A stretch of DNA of 57,555 nucleotides, taken from positions 1 through 57,555 of the forward strand of contig DXBR01000063.1 in assembly GCA_019116455.1 (NCBI GenBank), read 5' to 3'. A model generated the notes under the pieces. That model searched no databases and was not told the DNA's origin. It saw nothing but the letters and a program-made list of their open reading frames with translations. This stretch comes from Anaerobutyricum stercoris (GTDB taxonomy: Bacteria; Bacillota; Clostridia; Lachnospirales; Lachnospiraceae). The position numbers and the translations under genes are program-made. Below, in pieces: positions 25,860 through 34,400 of the stretch. Position 1 is the stretch's first letter, and every line of letters begins with the position of its first letter.

Positions 25860-27737
25860 CTATATGGATGCAACCACAGTTTCTCCTCTGGTAACAGCAC
25901 CGTACGGAGAAAGTTTCAGCTTTTTACTGTCAAATCCCGGGAAGATCATCATCGTATCCAGTCTCACACCTGTCGACTTCAGATAATCCAGATCGATCAC
26001 ACACAGCAGTTCTCCCTGTCGGATCTCCTGTCCCTGTATAACTCTCGCCTGAAATCCTTTTCCGTTGAGGCTCACGGTTTCCAGTCCGATATGGATCAAC
26101 ACTTCCACACCATCTGTCCTCTGGATTCCATACGCATGTCCGGTATCGTATACCGCTGTCAACTTTCCGCTGCACGGTGCAACGATCTGTCCGTTTTCCG
26201 GGAGAAAGGCAACGCCGTCTCCCATTACTTTCTCGGAAAATACTCCGTCTTTCACATCTTCCAGCGCCATGCTCCGGCCGTCAGCAACAGCGACAAACTC
26301 TTTCTCTGCCGGCAGAATCACTTCTTTGGACGGGCTGGCTGCCGTGATATCCTCCGCAGCTCCGTCATACTGTTTCCGGTTTCTCATACTGAAAAGGTAG
26401 GTCATGGCAAAGCCTGCCGCGGCAGATACCGCGATGGTCGCCAGACAGAAATAGAAATTGGTCATACTTCCGTCCGGTGAAATGTACACCGGTGATGTTA
26501 CCAGTCCCGGTCCCGCATAGACATATTGTTTCAGATCCACGATACCTGCAAAGATACTTCCGATGGCAGCACCGGTCATGGCACCTAGCAGCGGCGTTCT
26601 GAAGTTCAGACAGATACCGTAAAGAGCCGGTTCTGTAATTCCGATAATGGCTGTGATACCGGAGGACGCTCCCACGGACTTTGTATCGATGTTTTTACTT
26701 AAGAACCATACGGCCAGAGCCGCTCCGCCGATGGCCGCGTTTCCTGCCAGTCCACCCGGAAGGAAAATATTATCGTATCCCACAGCATTCAAATGTTCCA
26801 TGTTGATGAAGTACACGGCCTTGTCCATACCCGTGATGATAGAAAGCGGTGTACAGAATCCCCAGACAGCCAGCGCGCCAAGCTTAAACTGACCGGCCAG
26901 CATATTCAGGAATGCCATCAGCTGGGTTCCGCAGAAATATCCGATCGGTCCGAGAACGATCAATGTCACCGGTATGGAAATAACCAGCGTCACCAGCGGC
27001 AGAAGAAAATACCGGCACGCCTGCGGAATTTTATTTTTAAAGAAACGATAAACCAGCGCCAGAAAGGCCGCGCCCAAAATCATCGGCAGGAAAGAACCAT
27101 TGTACTGAATCTGTGGAACGGATATTCCCAGAAACTCCAGCCCCGCCACATTGTTAATGTCCGAATACACCAGCGTCATACCAAGCAGAGCGCCCAGCGC
27201 CGGGTCTGCCTTTAATTTGCTGGCGGCAGACCATCCAAGCACGATCGGCATAAAGTAGAAGCCTGCATTTGACGCTGCATTTAAGATCTTTACAGTTCCG
27301 CTCTCTGCATCCAGCCCCAGAAAGTTCGTACATATGGTGAGGAACGCCATCAACATTCCACATCCCAGATAAATCGGGATCACCGGCGCCACTGTTCCGC
27401 TTAAATATTCCACGATCATGGAACCGACGCCTTTTAAAGTAAGCTTCCGTTTGCCCGCCGGCACATTGCTGCCGTCTTCCGCTCCCTTATATCCCGTGAT
27501 CTCTATAAATTCATCATAGACAGTAATCACGTCCGTCCCGATGATTATCTGAATTTCATTGCCTTCCATCACCCTGACGCCCATAACAGCCTTCACTTTT
27601 TTTAAGGCGTCTTCTTTCAGCTTTGACATATCCTTTAATTTGAACCGGAGCCTTGTGGCACAATGGGTCGCAAAAGCAAGATTGTCAATGCCGCCTATAT
27701 TTTCTACAATCCCTTTTACGGTTGCTTCATATTTCAT
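25860..27737 (-). CDS. PTS beta-glucoside-type transporter subunit EIIBCA
   Basis: Phosphoenolpyruvate-dependent sugar uptake with phosphorylation. Three fused domains in B-C-A order: EIIB (1-80) with the phospho-Cys in FATHCATRLRFKL; EIIC (about 105-440, roughly ten membrane segments) with GITEPALYGI; EIIA (about 480-625) with the phospho-His in VLIHIGLETV. Domain order and motifs place it in the glucose/beta-glucoside superfamily (BglP-like). No phospho-beta-glucosidase is nearby; instead transketolase and a hexulose-phosphate isomerase-like gene precede it in the same direction. The true substrate may thus be a ketose or other sugar entering the pentose phosphate pathway; this is inference. 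Start follows AAGGAG. Confidence 0.9.
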   Translation of the reverse strand: MKYEATVKGIVENIGGIDNLAFATHCATRLRFKLKDMSKLKEDALKKVKAVMGVRVMEGNEIQIIIGTDVITVYDEFIEITGYKGAEDGSNVPAGKRKLTLKGVGSMIVEYLSGTVAPVIPIYLGCGMLMAFLTICTNFLGLDAESGTVKILNAASNAGFYFMPIVLGWSAASKLKADPALGALLGMTLVYSDINNVAGLEFLGISVPQIQYNGSFLPMILGAAFLALVYRFFKNKIPQACRYFLLPLVTLVISIPVTLIVLGPIGYFCGTQLMAFLNMLAGQFKLGALAVWGFCTPLSIITGMDKAVYFINMEHLNAVGYDNIFLPGGLAGNAAIGGAALAVWFLSKNIDTKSVGASSGITAIIGITEPALYGICLNFRTPLLGAMTGAAIGSIFAGIVDLKQYVYAGPGLVTSPVYISPDGSMTNFYFCLATIAVSAAAGFAMTYLFSMRNRKQYDGAAEDITAASPSKEVILPAEKEFVAVADGRSMALEDVKDGVFSEKVMGDGVAFLPENGQIVAPCSGKLTAVYDTGHAYGIQRTDGVEVLIHIGLETVSLNGKGFQARVIQGQEIRQGELLCVIDLDYLKSTGVRLDTMMIFPGFDSKKLKLSPYGAVTRGETVVASI

Positions 27738-27809
27738 AACTCTTCTCCTTCAGAAAATTCCCCTGTTTTCTCTCTCTTCTATGCGCAAAAGCACAATCTC
27801 TTATCCCTA

Positions 27810-28733
27810 CTATACCATTTTTACCGCTGTATCCACAATATTCTCCGCGGTAAGTCCATATTCTTCCAGGAGCAGTTCCGGGTCGCCGGATTTTCCAAAT
27901 ACATCCTGAACGCCGATACGTTTTACAGGAACCGGATACTGCTCCGCCAGCACCTCAGAGACTGCCGATCCCAGTCCGCCATAAATATTGGCTTCCTCCA
28001 CGGTGATGACCTTTCCTGTTTTCTTCGCACATGCCACGATCAGTTCCTCATCCAAAGGTTTGATGGTGTGGATATTGACCACCTGTGCCTCAATATTTTT
28101 CTCTTCCAGCTTTCTGGCCGCTTCCAGCGCTTTCGGCACCATAATTCCTGTGGCGATTATCGTGATATCCTTTCCGCCCTTTACCAGCTCTCCTTTGCCA
28201 AATGTAAAGGTATAATCCTCGGAATGATACGTCGGGGAAGCCACTCTGGCCATACGCAGATACATCGGTCCCTCTATCTCCGCCGCTGCGAGCACCGCTG
28301 CCCTTGCCTCCACATCATCAGACGGAACAATGATACTCATGTTCGGCAGCGCGCGCATGATCGCGATATCTTCGATGGCCTGATGGGTTCCTCCGTCCGG
28401 TCCCACGGTGATTCCCGCGTGGGTGCCGACGATTTTTACGTTCAGTTTCGGATAGCACACAGTGTTTCGCACCTGATCGAAAGCCCGACCTGTGGCAAAC
28501 ACAGCAAATGTACTGGCAAACGGAATCTTTCCGCAGGAAGCAAGGCCCGCCGCTGTTCCGACCATATCAGCCTCCGCAATACCCATATTAAAAAATCTTT
28601 CCGGACATTCCTGGCTGAACTTTAACGTTTTTGTCGCATGGGCCAGATCGGCGTCCAGCACAACGACATCTTTATTTTTCTCAATTAACTCCACAATTGC
28701 ATTTCCATAAGCCTCACGAGTTGCTTTATTCAT
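27810..28733 (-). CDS. Transketolase, C-terminal subunit
   Basis: Second half of a split transketolase, which moves two-carbon units between sugar phosphates. It has the pyrimidine-binding transketolase domain (FNMGIAEADMVGTAAGLAS with the catalytic Glu; HAGITVGPDGGTHQAIED) and the C-terminal transketolase domain (about 185-300). The start at 28733 (MNKATREAYG) follows AGGAGG; an in-frame ATG at 28748 precedes that site and is rejected. Length 307. It lies 94 nt downstream of the N-terminal subunit and 72 nt upstream of the PTS gene on the same strand, so this copy is probably dedicated to the sugar brought in by that PTS. Confidence 0.93.
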   Translation of the reverse strand: MNKATREAYGNAIVELIEKNKDVVVLDADLAHATKTLKFSQECPERFFNMGIAEADMVGTAAGLASCGKIPFASTFAVFATGRAFDQVRNTVCYPKLNVKIVGTHAGITVGPDGGTHQAIEDIAIMRALPNMSIIVPSDDVEARAAVLAAAEIEGPMYLRMARVASPTYHSEDYTFTFGKGELVKGGKDITIIATGIMVPKALEAARKLEEKNIEAQVVNIHTIKPLDEELIVACAKKTGKVITVEEANIYGGLGSAVSEVLAEQYPVPVKRIGVQDVFGKSGDPELLLEEYGLTAENIVDTAVKMV

Positions 28734-28827
28734 AATGATCCTCCTCACATTTTTTGTTTTTCTGATGACAGTTCTTTTTCCAGTTAACCTTCTTTCCCGG
28801 CATCGCCTTTTCTCTGATCTTCTCCTC

Positions 28828-29637
28828 TTACCGGTTTCTCAGCTCTGCCAGCGCCTTCTCCGCCTGCTCGGCATTTGGCGCTGTTCCGTGCCAGCCCACT
28901 TCATTTTCCATGAAAGATACACCTTTTCCTTTGACCGTATTGCAGATAATGATGCTCGGCTTTCCTTCCGCCTTTTTGGCCTGATCCACTGCTGCGGCGA
29001 TGGCTTCACAATCATGCCCGTCGATCACCTGTACATCCCAGCCGAAGGAACGGAATTTCTCATCTACCGGTCTCACTGTCATAACTTCGTCGTTGGTTCC
29101 GTCAATCTGCAATCCGTTATAATCGAGAAAAGCAATCACATGATCCAGTTTGTAATGGGCAGAAGACATTGCCGCTTCCCATACCTGTCCTTCCTGAATC
29201 TCTCCGTCTCCCAGAACCACATAAACGCAATAGTCCTTCTGATTCAGTCTTCCGGCAAGAGCCATTCCGTTTGCGATGGATAATCCCTGTCCGAGAGAAC
29301 CTGTGGAGATGTCCACGCCCGGAGTTCCTTTCATATCCGGATGTCCCTGCAGGAAGGAATCATTTTTCCGCAGCGTTTTCAAAGCTTCCTTGTCAAAATA
29401 TCCTTTTTCTGCCAGCGCCGCGTAGAGAGCCGGAGCCACATGTCCTTTTGAAAGCACGAAGCGGTCTCTGTCCTCCCACTTCGGATCAGCCGGATTGATG
29501 TTCATTTTGTCAAAATACAACACCGCCAGAATGTCTGTCACTGAAAGAGATCCGCCCGGATGACCGGAACCTGCTGCTGCAATCTCTTCAATGATATCGA
29601 TTCTCATTTTTTTTGCCATTTCTGTTACTACACTCAT
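28828..29637 (-). CDS. Transketolase, N-terminal subunit
   Basis: Thiamine diphosphate-binding half of a split transketolase. Seen: SGHPGGSLSVTDILAVLYF at the N-terminus, RFVLSKGHVAPALYAAL, and the ThDP/magnesium motif GDGEIQEGQVWEA ending in an Asn (LDYNGLQ) about 26 residues after GDG. Length 269, normal for the split form. Start ATG 29637 follows AGAAAGGAAAG. It lies 63 nt after the SIS gene and is followed by the C-terminal subunit, consistent with one operon. Confidence 0.94.
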   Translation of the reverse strand: MSVVTEMAKKMRIDIIEEIAAAGSGHPGGSLSVTDILAVLYFDKMNINPADPKWEDRDRFVLSKGHVAPALYAALAEKGYFDKEALKTLRKNDSFLQGHPDMKGTPGVDISTGSLGQGLSIANGMALAGRLNQKDYCVYVVLGDGEIQEGQVWEAAMSSAHYKLDHVIAFLDYNGLQIDGTNDEVMTVRPVDEKFRSFGWDVQVIDGHDCEAIAAAVDQAKKAEGKPSIIICNTVKGKGVSFMENEVGWHGTAPNAEQAEKALAELRNR

Positions 29638-29700
29638 TTTTTCTTTCCTTTCTTTATTGTTAATCCCTTGTCTGCGGTTACATTTTCCACTACCCTTTTA

Positions 29701-30255
29701 TCATTCCAGATTGGAATGTCTGCTGAACATTTCTTCGTTGCTTCCGGACTGCTCCATCATCGTGAGGATGATGCTGTCTCCCACCAGCAGGATTCCCTGC
29801 TCGAACAGAGACGCCATCGGCTGCACCGAAGTAAAGCTGCTGTCCTCCTGTTTTTTGGCCGGCGCTTTGATGACGATGGAACCATCCGCAATCTGTGTAA
29901 GTGTGGAACCAGGCGTTCCCGCAAAGACCAGCACCTTTCCGCCAAGAACTTTTGCCTTTTGGGCGATCTCGATAAACTGCCGGGTCTCGCCGGAACCGGA
30001 ACAGATGATGAGCAGCGAATGTTCGTCAAAATTCGGCGTATTGGTCTCACCAACCACATACACCTCTCTTCCCATGTGCATCAATCGCATCACAAAGGAT
30101 TTGCCCATAAATCCTGCCCGCCCCAGCGCATTGAAAAAAATCTTATTTGAACCGTTGATCAATGCGATTGCTTCCAGAATCTGTCTTTCATCCACCTGTT
30201 CCATCACTGTCTCCAGCTCCTGAAGAATAATGTGTTCATTTTTTGCAAAGCTCAT
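29701..30255 (-). CDS. SIS-domain sugar isomerase, 6-phospho-3-hexuloisomerase-like
   Basis: A single SIS domain of 184 residues, the size of 6-phospho-3-hexuloisomerase (HxlB/PHI), which converts 3-hexulose-6-phosphate to fructose-6-phosphate. Seen: FFNALGRAGFMGKSFVMRL, HSLLIICSGSGETRQFIEIA and SVQPMASLFEQGILLVGDS, all typical of PHI. The usual partner, hexulose-phosphate synthase, is absent here. First gene of a likely operon with transketolase and a PTS, so it may isomerise the phosphorylated sugar made by that PTS. Start follows GGGAGG. Confidence 0.85.
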   Translation of the reverse strand: MSFAKNEHIILQELETVMEQVDERQILEAIALINGSNKIFFNALGRAGFMGKSFVMRLMHMGREVYVVGETNTPNFDEHSLLIICSGSGETRQFIEIAQKAKVLGGKVLVFAGTPGSTLTQIADGSIVIKAPAKKQEDSSFTSVQPMASLFEQGILLVGDSIILTMMEQSGSNEEMFSRHSNLE

Positions 30256-30525
30256 TGTGCTTCCTCCCTTTCCTGAATCACGATTCTTGTTTTCAATGTT
30301 TTAAATTAATCGTTTTTTATTGATTGACATCATTATATATCGTTTTTGTCTTGAAATCAATACTCTATTTTTCACAATAAATATATTGTTTTTTATTGTT
30401 TTTGCACAAATTTCAGTTAAAAAGAGGAAGTTCCGGATATTTTGCAGGATATATCCTGCAAACAATAATCCCGAATTGGCGCAGTGAAATAATTTCAATG
30501 AAGTTTTCTATAATTAAAAATAATA
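30256..30525 (-). promoter_or_regulatory. Promoter and operator region of the SIS-transketolase-PTS operon
   Basis: No gene is seen. On the minus strand TTGATT (30355-30360) and TATAAT (30332-30337) are 17 nt apart. Near-identical 14-mers ATCGTTTTTTATTG (30309-30322) and ATTGTTTTTTATTG (30385-30398) flank this promoter. The 14-mer TTTTATTGTTTTTG occurs at 30391-30404 and again at 30581-30594. TTTGCAGGATATATCCTGCAAA (30441-30462) is a perfect 22-bp palindrome. The adjacent DeoR-type regulator is the natural candidate to bind some of these. Confidence 0.65.
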
Positions 30526-30564
30526 GAAAAAACGGCCATATCAGCTATCTGCCGATATGACCGT
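30526..30564 (-). terminator. Terminator of the DeoR-family gene
   Basis: On the minus strand ACGGTCATATC and GATATGGCCGT pair (one G-U) around a 10-nt loop and are followed by TTTTTT. It separates the regulator gene from the operon promoter. Confidence 0.85.
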
Positions 30565-30612
30565 CTTCTATACTTTTCTATTTTATTGTTTTTGTTCCGG
30601 CTTCTTCAAGTT

Positions 30613-31374
30613 CTACTGAACATTTTCTGTAATGACCGTAATTCCTGCGTCCACATAAGGCGCAAGAACGTTCTCGTCGGTCTCGTTGGTCACAAGAATA
30701 TCAATCACGCCGATATCTCCTGTATAAAAACCTCCCACTGTTCCCAGTTTTTCTTTATTGGCGATGGCAATTACCTGCCGGCTTCTCCTGATCGCCTCCT
30801 GTTTCAGCATGGATTCATCATAAGAAGGAAATGTGATGCCATTTTCCGGGGAAAGAGAGGATACTCCGATCACCGCACATTCAAAGTTCAGGCTGCCCAT
30901 CTGCTGGACGGCGCTGCTTCCCTCAATAATCTTCGTGGTTTTATTGAGATTTCCTCCCAGAAGCATTACCTGTATATCAGGATATTTGCACAGCTCGATG
31001 GAAATGGTCGGGGAGTTTGTGACCACCGTTCCCATATAATCCTGCGGCAGATGCTCCGCCAGTCTGAGATTGGTGGTTCCGCCGTCAATATAAATCACAT
31101 GTTTATCTTTTAAAAATTCTGCCGCGCGCACAGCCAGGTGCTGCTTCACTGAAGCCTGCTCCACAATCCGTTCATCAAAGTCCAGCAGTCCTTTTTCCAC
31201 GCGCAGCACTCCGCCGTGAATCCGTTTTACCAGTCCTTTTGCGGACATTTCCTGGAAATCTTTTCGGATGGTATCCTCAGCCACGCCGAACTCCGCAACC
31301 ATATCGTTGGTGGTGGCCCTTCCGTCTCTTTCTACCTTTTCCAGAATCGCCAACTGTCGTTCTTTTTTCAGCAT
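30613..31374 (-). CDS. DeoR/GlpR-family transcriptional regulator
   Basis: Sugar-phosphate-responsive repressor, cytosolic DNA-binding. The N-terminal winged helix-turn-helix (about 1-58) contains RQLAILEKVERDGRATTNDM and EDTIRKDFQEMSAKGLVKR. The C-terminal DeoR sensor domain (about 75-230) shows IYIDGGTTNLRLAEHL and the conserved GVSSLSPENGITFPSYDES. Length of 253 residues is normal. Start ATG 31374 follows GAGGGG. It lies directly upstream of, and in the same direction as, the SIS-transketolase-PTS genes but with its own terminator. Probably controls that operon; the effector is likely a sugar phosphate of the pathway. Confidence 0.93.
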   Translation of the reverse strand: MLKKERQLAILEKVERDGRATTNDMVAEFGVAEDTIRKDFQEMSAKGLVKRIHGGVLRVEKGLLDFDERIVEQASVKQHLAVRAAEFLKDKHVIYIDGGTTNLRLAEHLPQDYMGTVVTNSPTISIELCKYPDIQVMLLGGNLNKTTKIIEGSSAVQQMGSLNFECAVIGVSSLSPENGITFPSYDESMLKQEAIRRSRQVIAIANKEKLGTVGGFYTGDIGVIDILVTNETDENVLAPYVDAGITVITENVQ

Positions 31375-31488
31375 ACTACCCCTCGATTCTATTATTAATA
31401 ATTATTGATTTTAATTGTTTACTATATAATAACACATTCATTCAAATAATCAAGGGATAGTTTCTGTTTATCAATAAATCATCCGACT

Positions 31489-34400
31489 CTACTCTTCATA
31501 ATAATTAAACTTCGGCGTTCCCTGAATCTGGCAGGACGCCCGCAGAGGACGACGGTTTCTGTGAAGTAGGACGTTAATCAGCAGACTGTCTCCCTCTTCA
31601 ACCATCTCCTCGATGTCTTCTTCGGTGATCTCCACGGAATCCTCCGTGATCATATCCGCATACTGCAGTTCCATGTAGACGTCGCACATATTTCCCAGCA
31701 GCTCGTGGAAGCGGCTTTCTTCTCCGCTCATCTCCGTCTCGCTTTCCGCCTGGGCGTATCCGTAAGACATAATGATCGGGATTCCCAGCTCTCCGGCCAG
31801 CCGGCGGATACCTTCCATCAGAGGCTTGATATCCTCGGTATCCTCCACCGACAGAATATTTTCAATGTTATCAATGAAGACAACCGGTTTATGAACGCCG
31901 TCCCGCACGATGGAACGAATGAGTTCTCCGAGAATATCCCCGGCGGAAGCGTCTTCCATGGCGTCGGTATACTCTGCCACGACTTCCTGATCGAGAATAT
32001 AGAGATGCTCGCTGATTCTTCCTCTGTACCAGTTCAGCTCATCTTTCAGAGACTCCAGATCCGCGCCGTCTTCGCCAGTCATGATGGACATGACGGAGAC
32101 CGCCTTGTCAGGATCTCCCTGATGGATCTCGTAGCTTAGCCTTGAAATGGTATCCACCATCAGGTCATACCGGGACAGTTCCGTGGAAATGTACAGCACA
32201 TCCACGCCGCTTTCCGCTGCCCGGTCTGCCATCTGTTGCATAAAGCTGTTCTTCAGGTACTGCGGTTTGGAATCGATAAAATAGGTTCCTTTGTGGAGAC
32301 CGTAGCGCAGCATAGCATCCAGCTTCTTAAAGCCGGTGCTTAATTTGCGGTTCTCCTGGGTGTCGGCAATATATTTCTCAAACTGATCCATGAAGCTGGC
32401 CGAGTTCTTAAGCACAAACGGATGGCGGAGAGAAACCTGATACTCTCTTTTCTCTGCCGGTCTTGCCGGTTCTGTCCACATTCCTTCTCCGGCAGCCTTC
32501 TCCCCGGTGGTTTTTCCGGTTCCGTCCGCCGCAGTCCGTGCCGCCTCACCGGCAGTTTTTCCTGAGGCTGCGCCTTCCGCAGCTTTTTTCTCCCTGCGTT
32601 TTACTACCTTTTTCCTGGAGACTGACGCCCGCGCTGTGCGGTTCATAGCCGACTGTCTTCTGTCTGCTTCCGGAATCGGAACTGTGTCTTCTACTTCCAC
32701 TTCGGAGATGACGTCTGCAGACATATCTTCCCGCTCTTCCGGGGAAGATTCCTGTGCCGGTTCATCTTCCGCAGATTCTTCGTCCGCTGCGGCTCCTTCC
32801 GCCGCGGTTTCCTCATTTGCAGCTTTTTTATCGCTGCCGCTGGCGTTCGCAGTTTCGTCGTTCATGGCAGCTTCGTCGCTGGCGTCTTCGTCATCTTCTT
32901 TGTCCAGGAAGAAATCTTCATCCATGGCAAGTTCCAGCTCTTTCTCCAACATATCCTCATCCAGATCGTCTAAGTCAAGGCTGTCTTCTTCACCATCCAG
33001 GGCTGACACAGTTGCTTTTTTCTTTTTGCCGCTCTCCTGTTCGCGGAGCCATGCGTCAAGTTCACCTTCTGAACCGGCCAGTTCTAACAGGAGCATCCGT
33101 TTGGCACGCTCATAGACCTCACCTTCCAATCCCAGACTATTGAGATTATCAAGAGCCTCGTCAATCTCTGCCTGAGTGTGCTCGCCGAGCACCAGTTCGT
33201 CCGGATCTACGTACTCATATTCTTCCTCCGGCTCCTCTTCCTGCACTGCAGGATCTGGCTCACTTTCACCGGCTGCCGCTTCAGCAGCGGCTTCATCCGG
33301 CTGCTGTACGGATTTGTCATCTTCTGCCGCATCACTGTCAGCGCTATCCATCTCTTCGCCTTTTTCTTCTGTATTATTCTCTGTCTCTGACAGAACTTCG
33401 TCTTCGTGAGGAATAGTCTGAGACTGCGCTATTTCCCCCTTTATTGCTTCTTCAGAGTCTATATCCGAAACTCTCTCATCTGCTTCAGCCTGATCCTTCT
33501 CCTGATGCTGCAGATTAGAATCCTGTTCTTCCTGGCCTTTGGACTCCGGTCCACGGCTGGCAGCTCCGCTGCCGGCTCCGGCGCCTTCTTCTGCCGCCCG
33601 GGCTTTTCTGGCGTTTTCCTGCGCTTCTTTTGCCAGCTCCACTGCGGATTTACCCTCTTTCACTTCCTGCGGTTCCGGTTTAGCCGCCCTCTGCGCCGCC
33701 TTCGCCAGTTCCACTGCAGATAAGCCCCGCAATGGTTCTTCCGATTCTTTCCCCGGAGCCTGCGCGGATTCTTTCTCTGTGCCGGAGCCTGACGCTGCTC
33801 CGCTTCCCGTCTCGCCTTTTGCCGCCGCTGCTGCCTGTGCAAGAAGATCTCCCACATTTTCCTGCGGCACTGCGGCTCCGCTGCCGCTCATCATATTTTT
33901 GATATTTTCCATAATCAGGTCGTTGAGACTGTCCATATCTTCGTTCTCATTTTCTGACAGAATCATCTCAGAATTCTCCCGGATGACCTCCTGGCTGAGC
34001 TGACGGAGCATATCCTCTGTCAACACCGGAGCGGACGGTGTCTCCCCGACAGATTCTTTCGGAGAGGTCTCCGCTTCATTTTCATTATCTCCGGCGCCGC
34101 TGTTTGCTCCGGCGTCTGTCATCGCAGCTTTTAATTCTTCCGGAATAAACTCTTCCGGCACCTGATCATCCACTTCATCCGGATGTACGCCGTCTGCCAG
34201 CTGTTTTTCAATATGAAGCTGTCTCTCAATCTCATATTTTTCTTCCGGAGAAAGATCCTCATAGTCCTCAAAGGAAACCAGCTCATCGCTGTTTTTCTCC
34301 ATATACCGAAGAATCTCCTGTTGGTGAAGCGCAAACTTCATCGGGTCCTGTCCGCGCTTCTTCGCCTCTTCCATCAGGCGTTCCGCCTGTTTCTCGATTT

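Noticed and set aside
30256..30612. CRISPR-like repeats in the AT-rich region
   Set aside because: Repeat units are 14 nt, irregularly spaced and without unique spacers; they look like operators.
31489..32450. Calling the large protein a replicative DnaB helicase
   Set aside because: The P-loop lacks GK[ST], there is no DnaB N-terminal domain, and the long acidic region has no counterpart in DnaB.
32507..33115. Ser-rich frames opposite the large acidic protein
   Set aside because: They are the complement of repetitive Glu/Asp/Ala codons, not a separate serine-rich protein.
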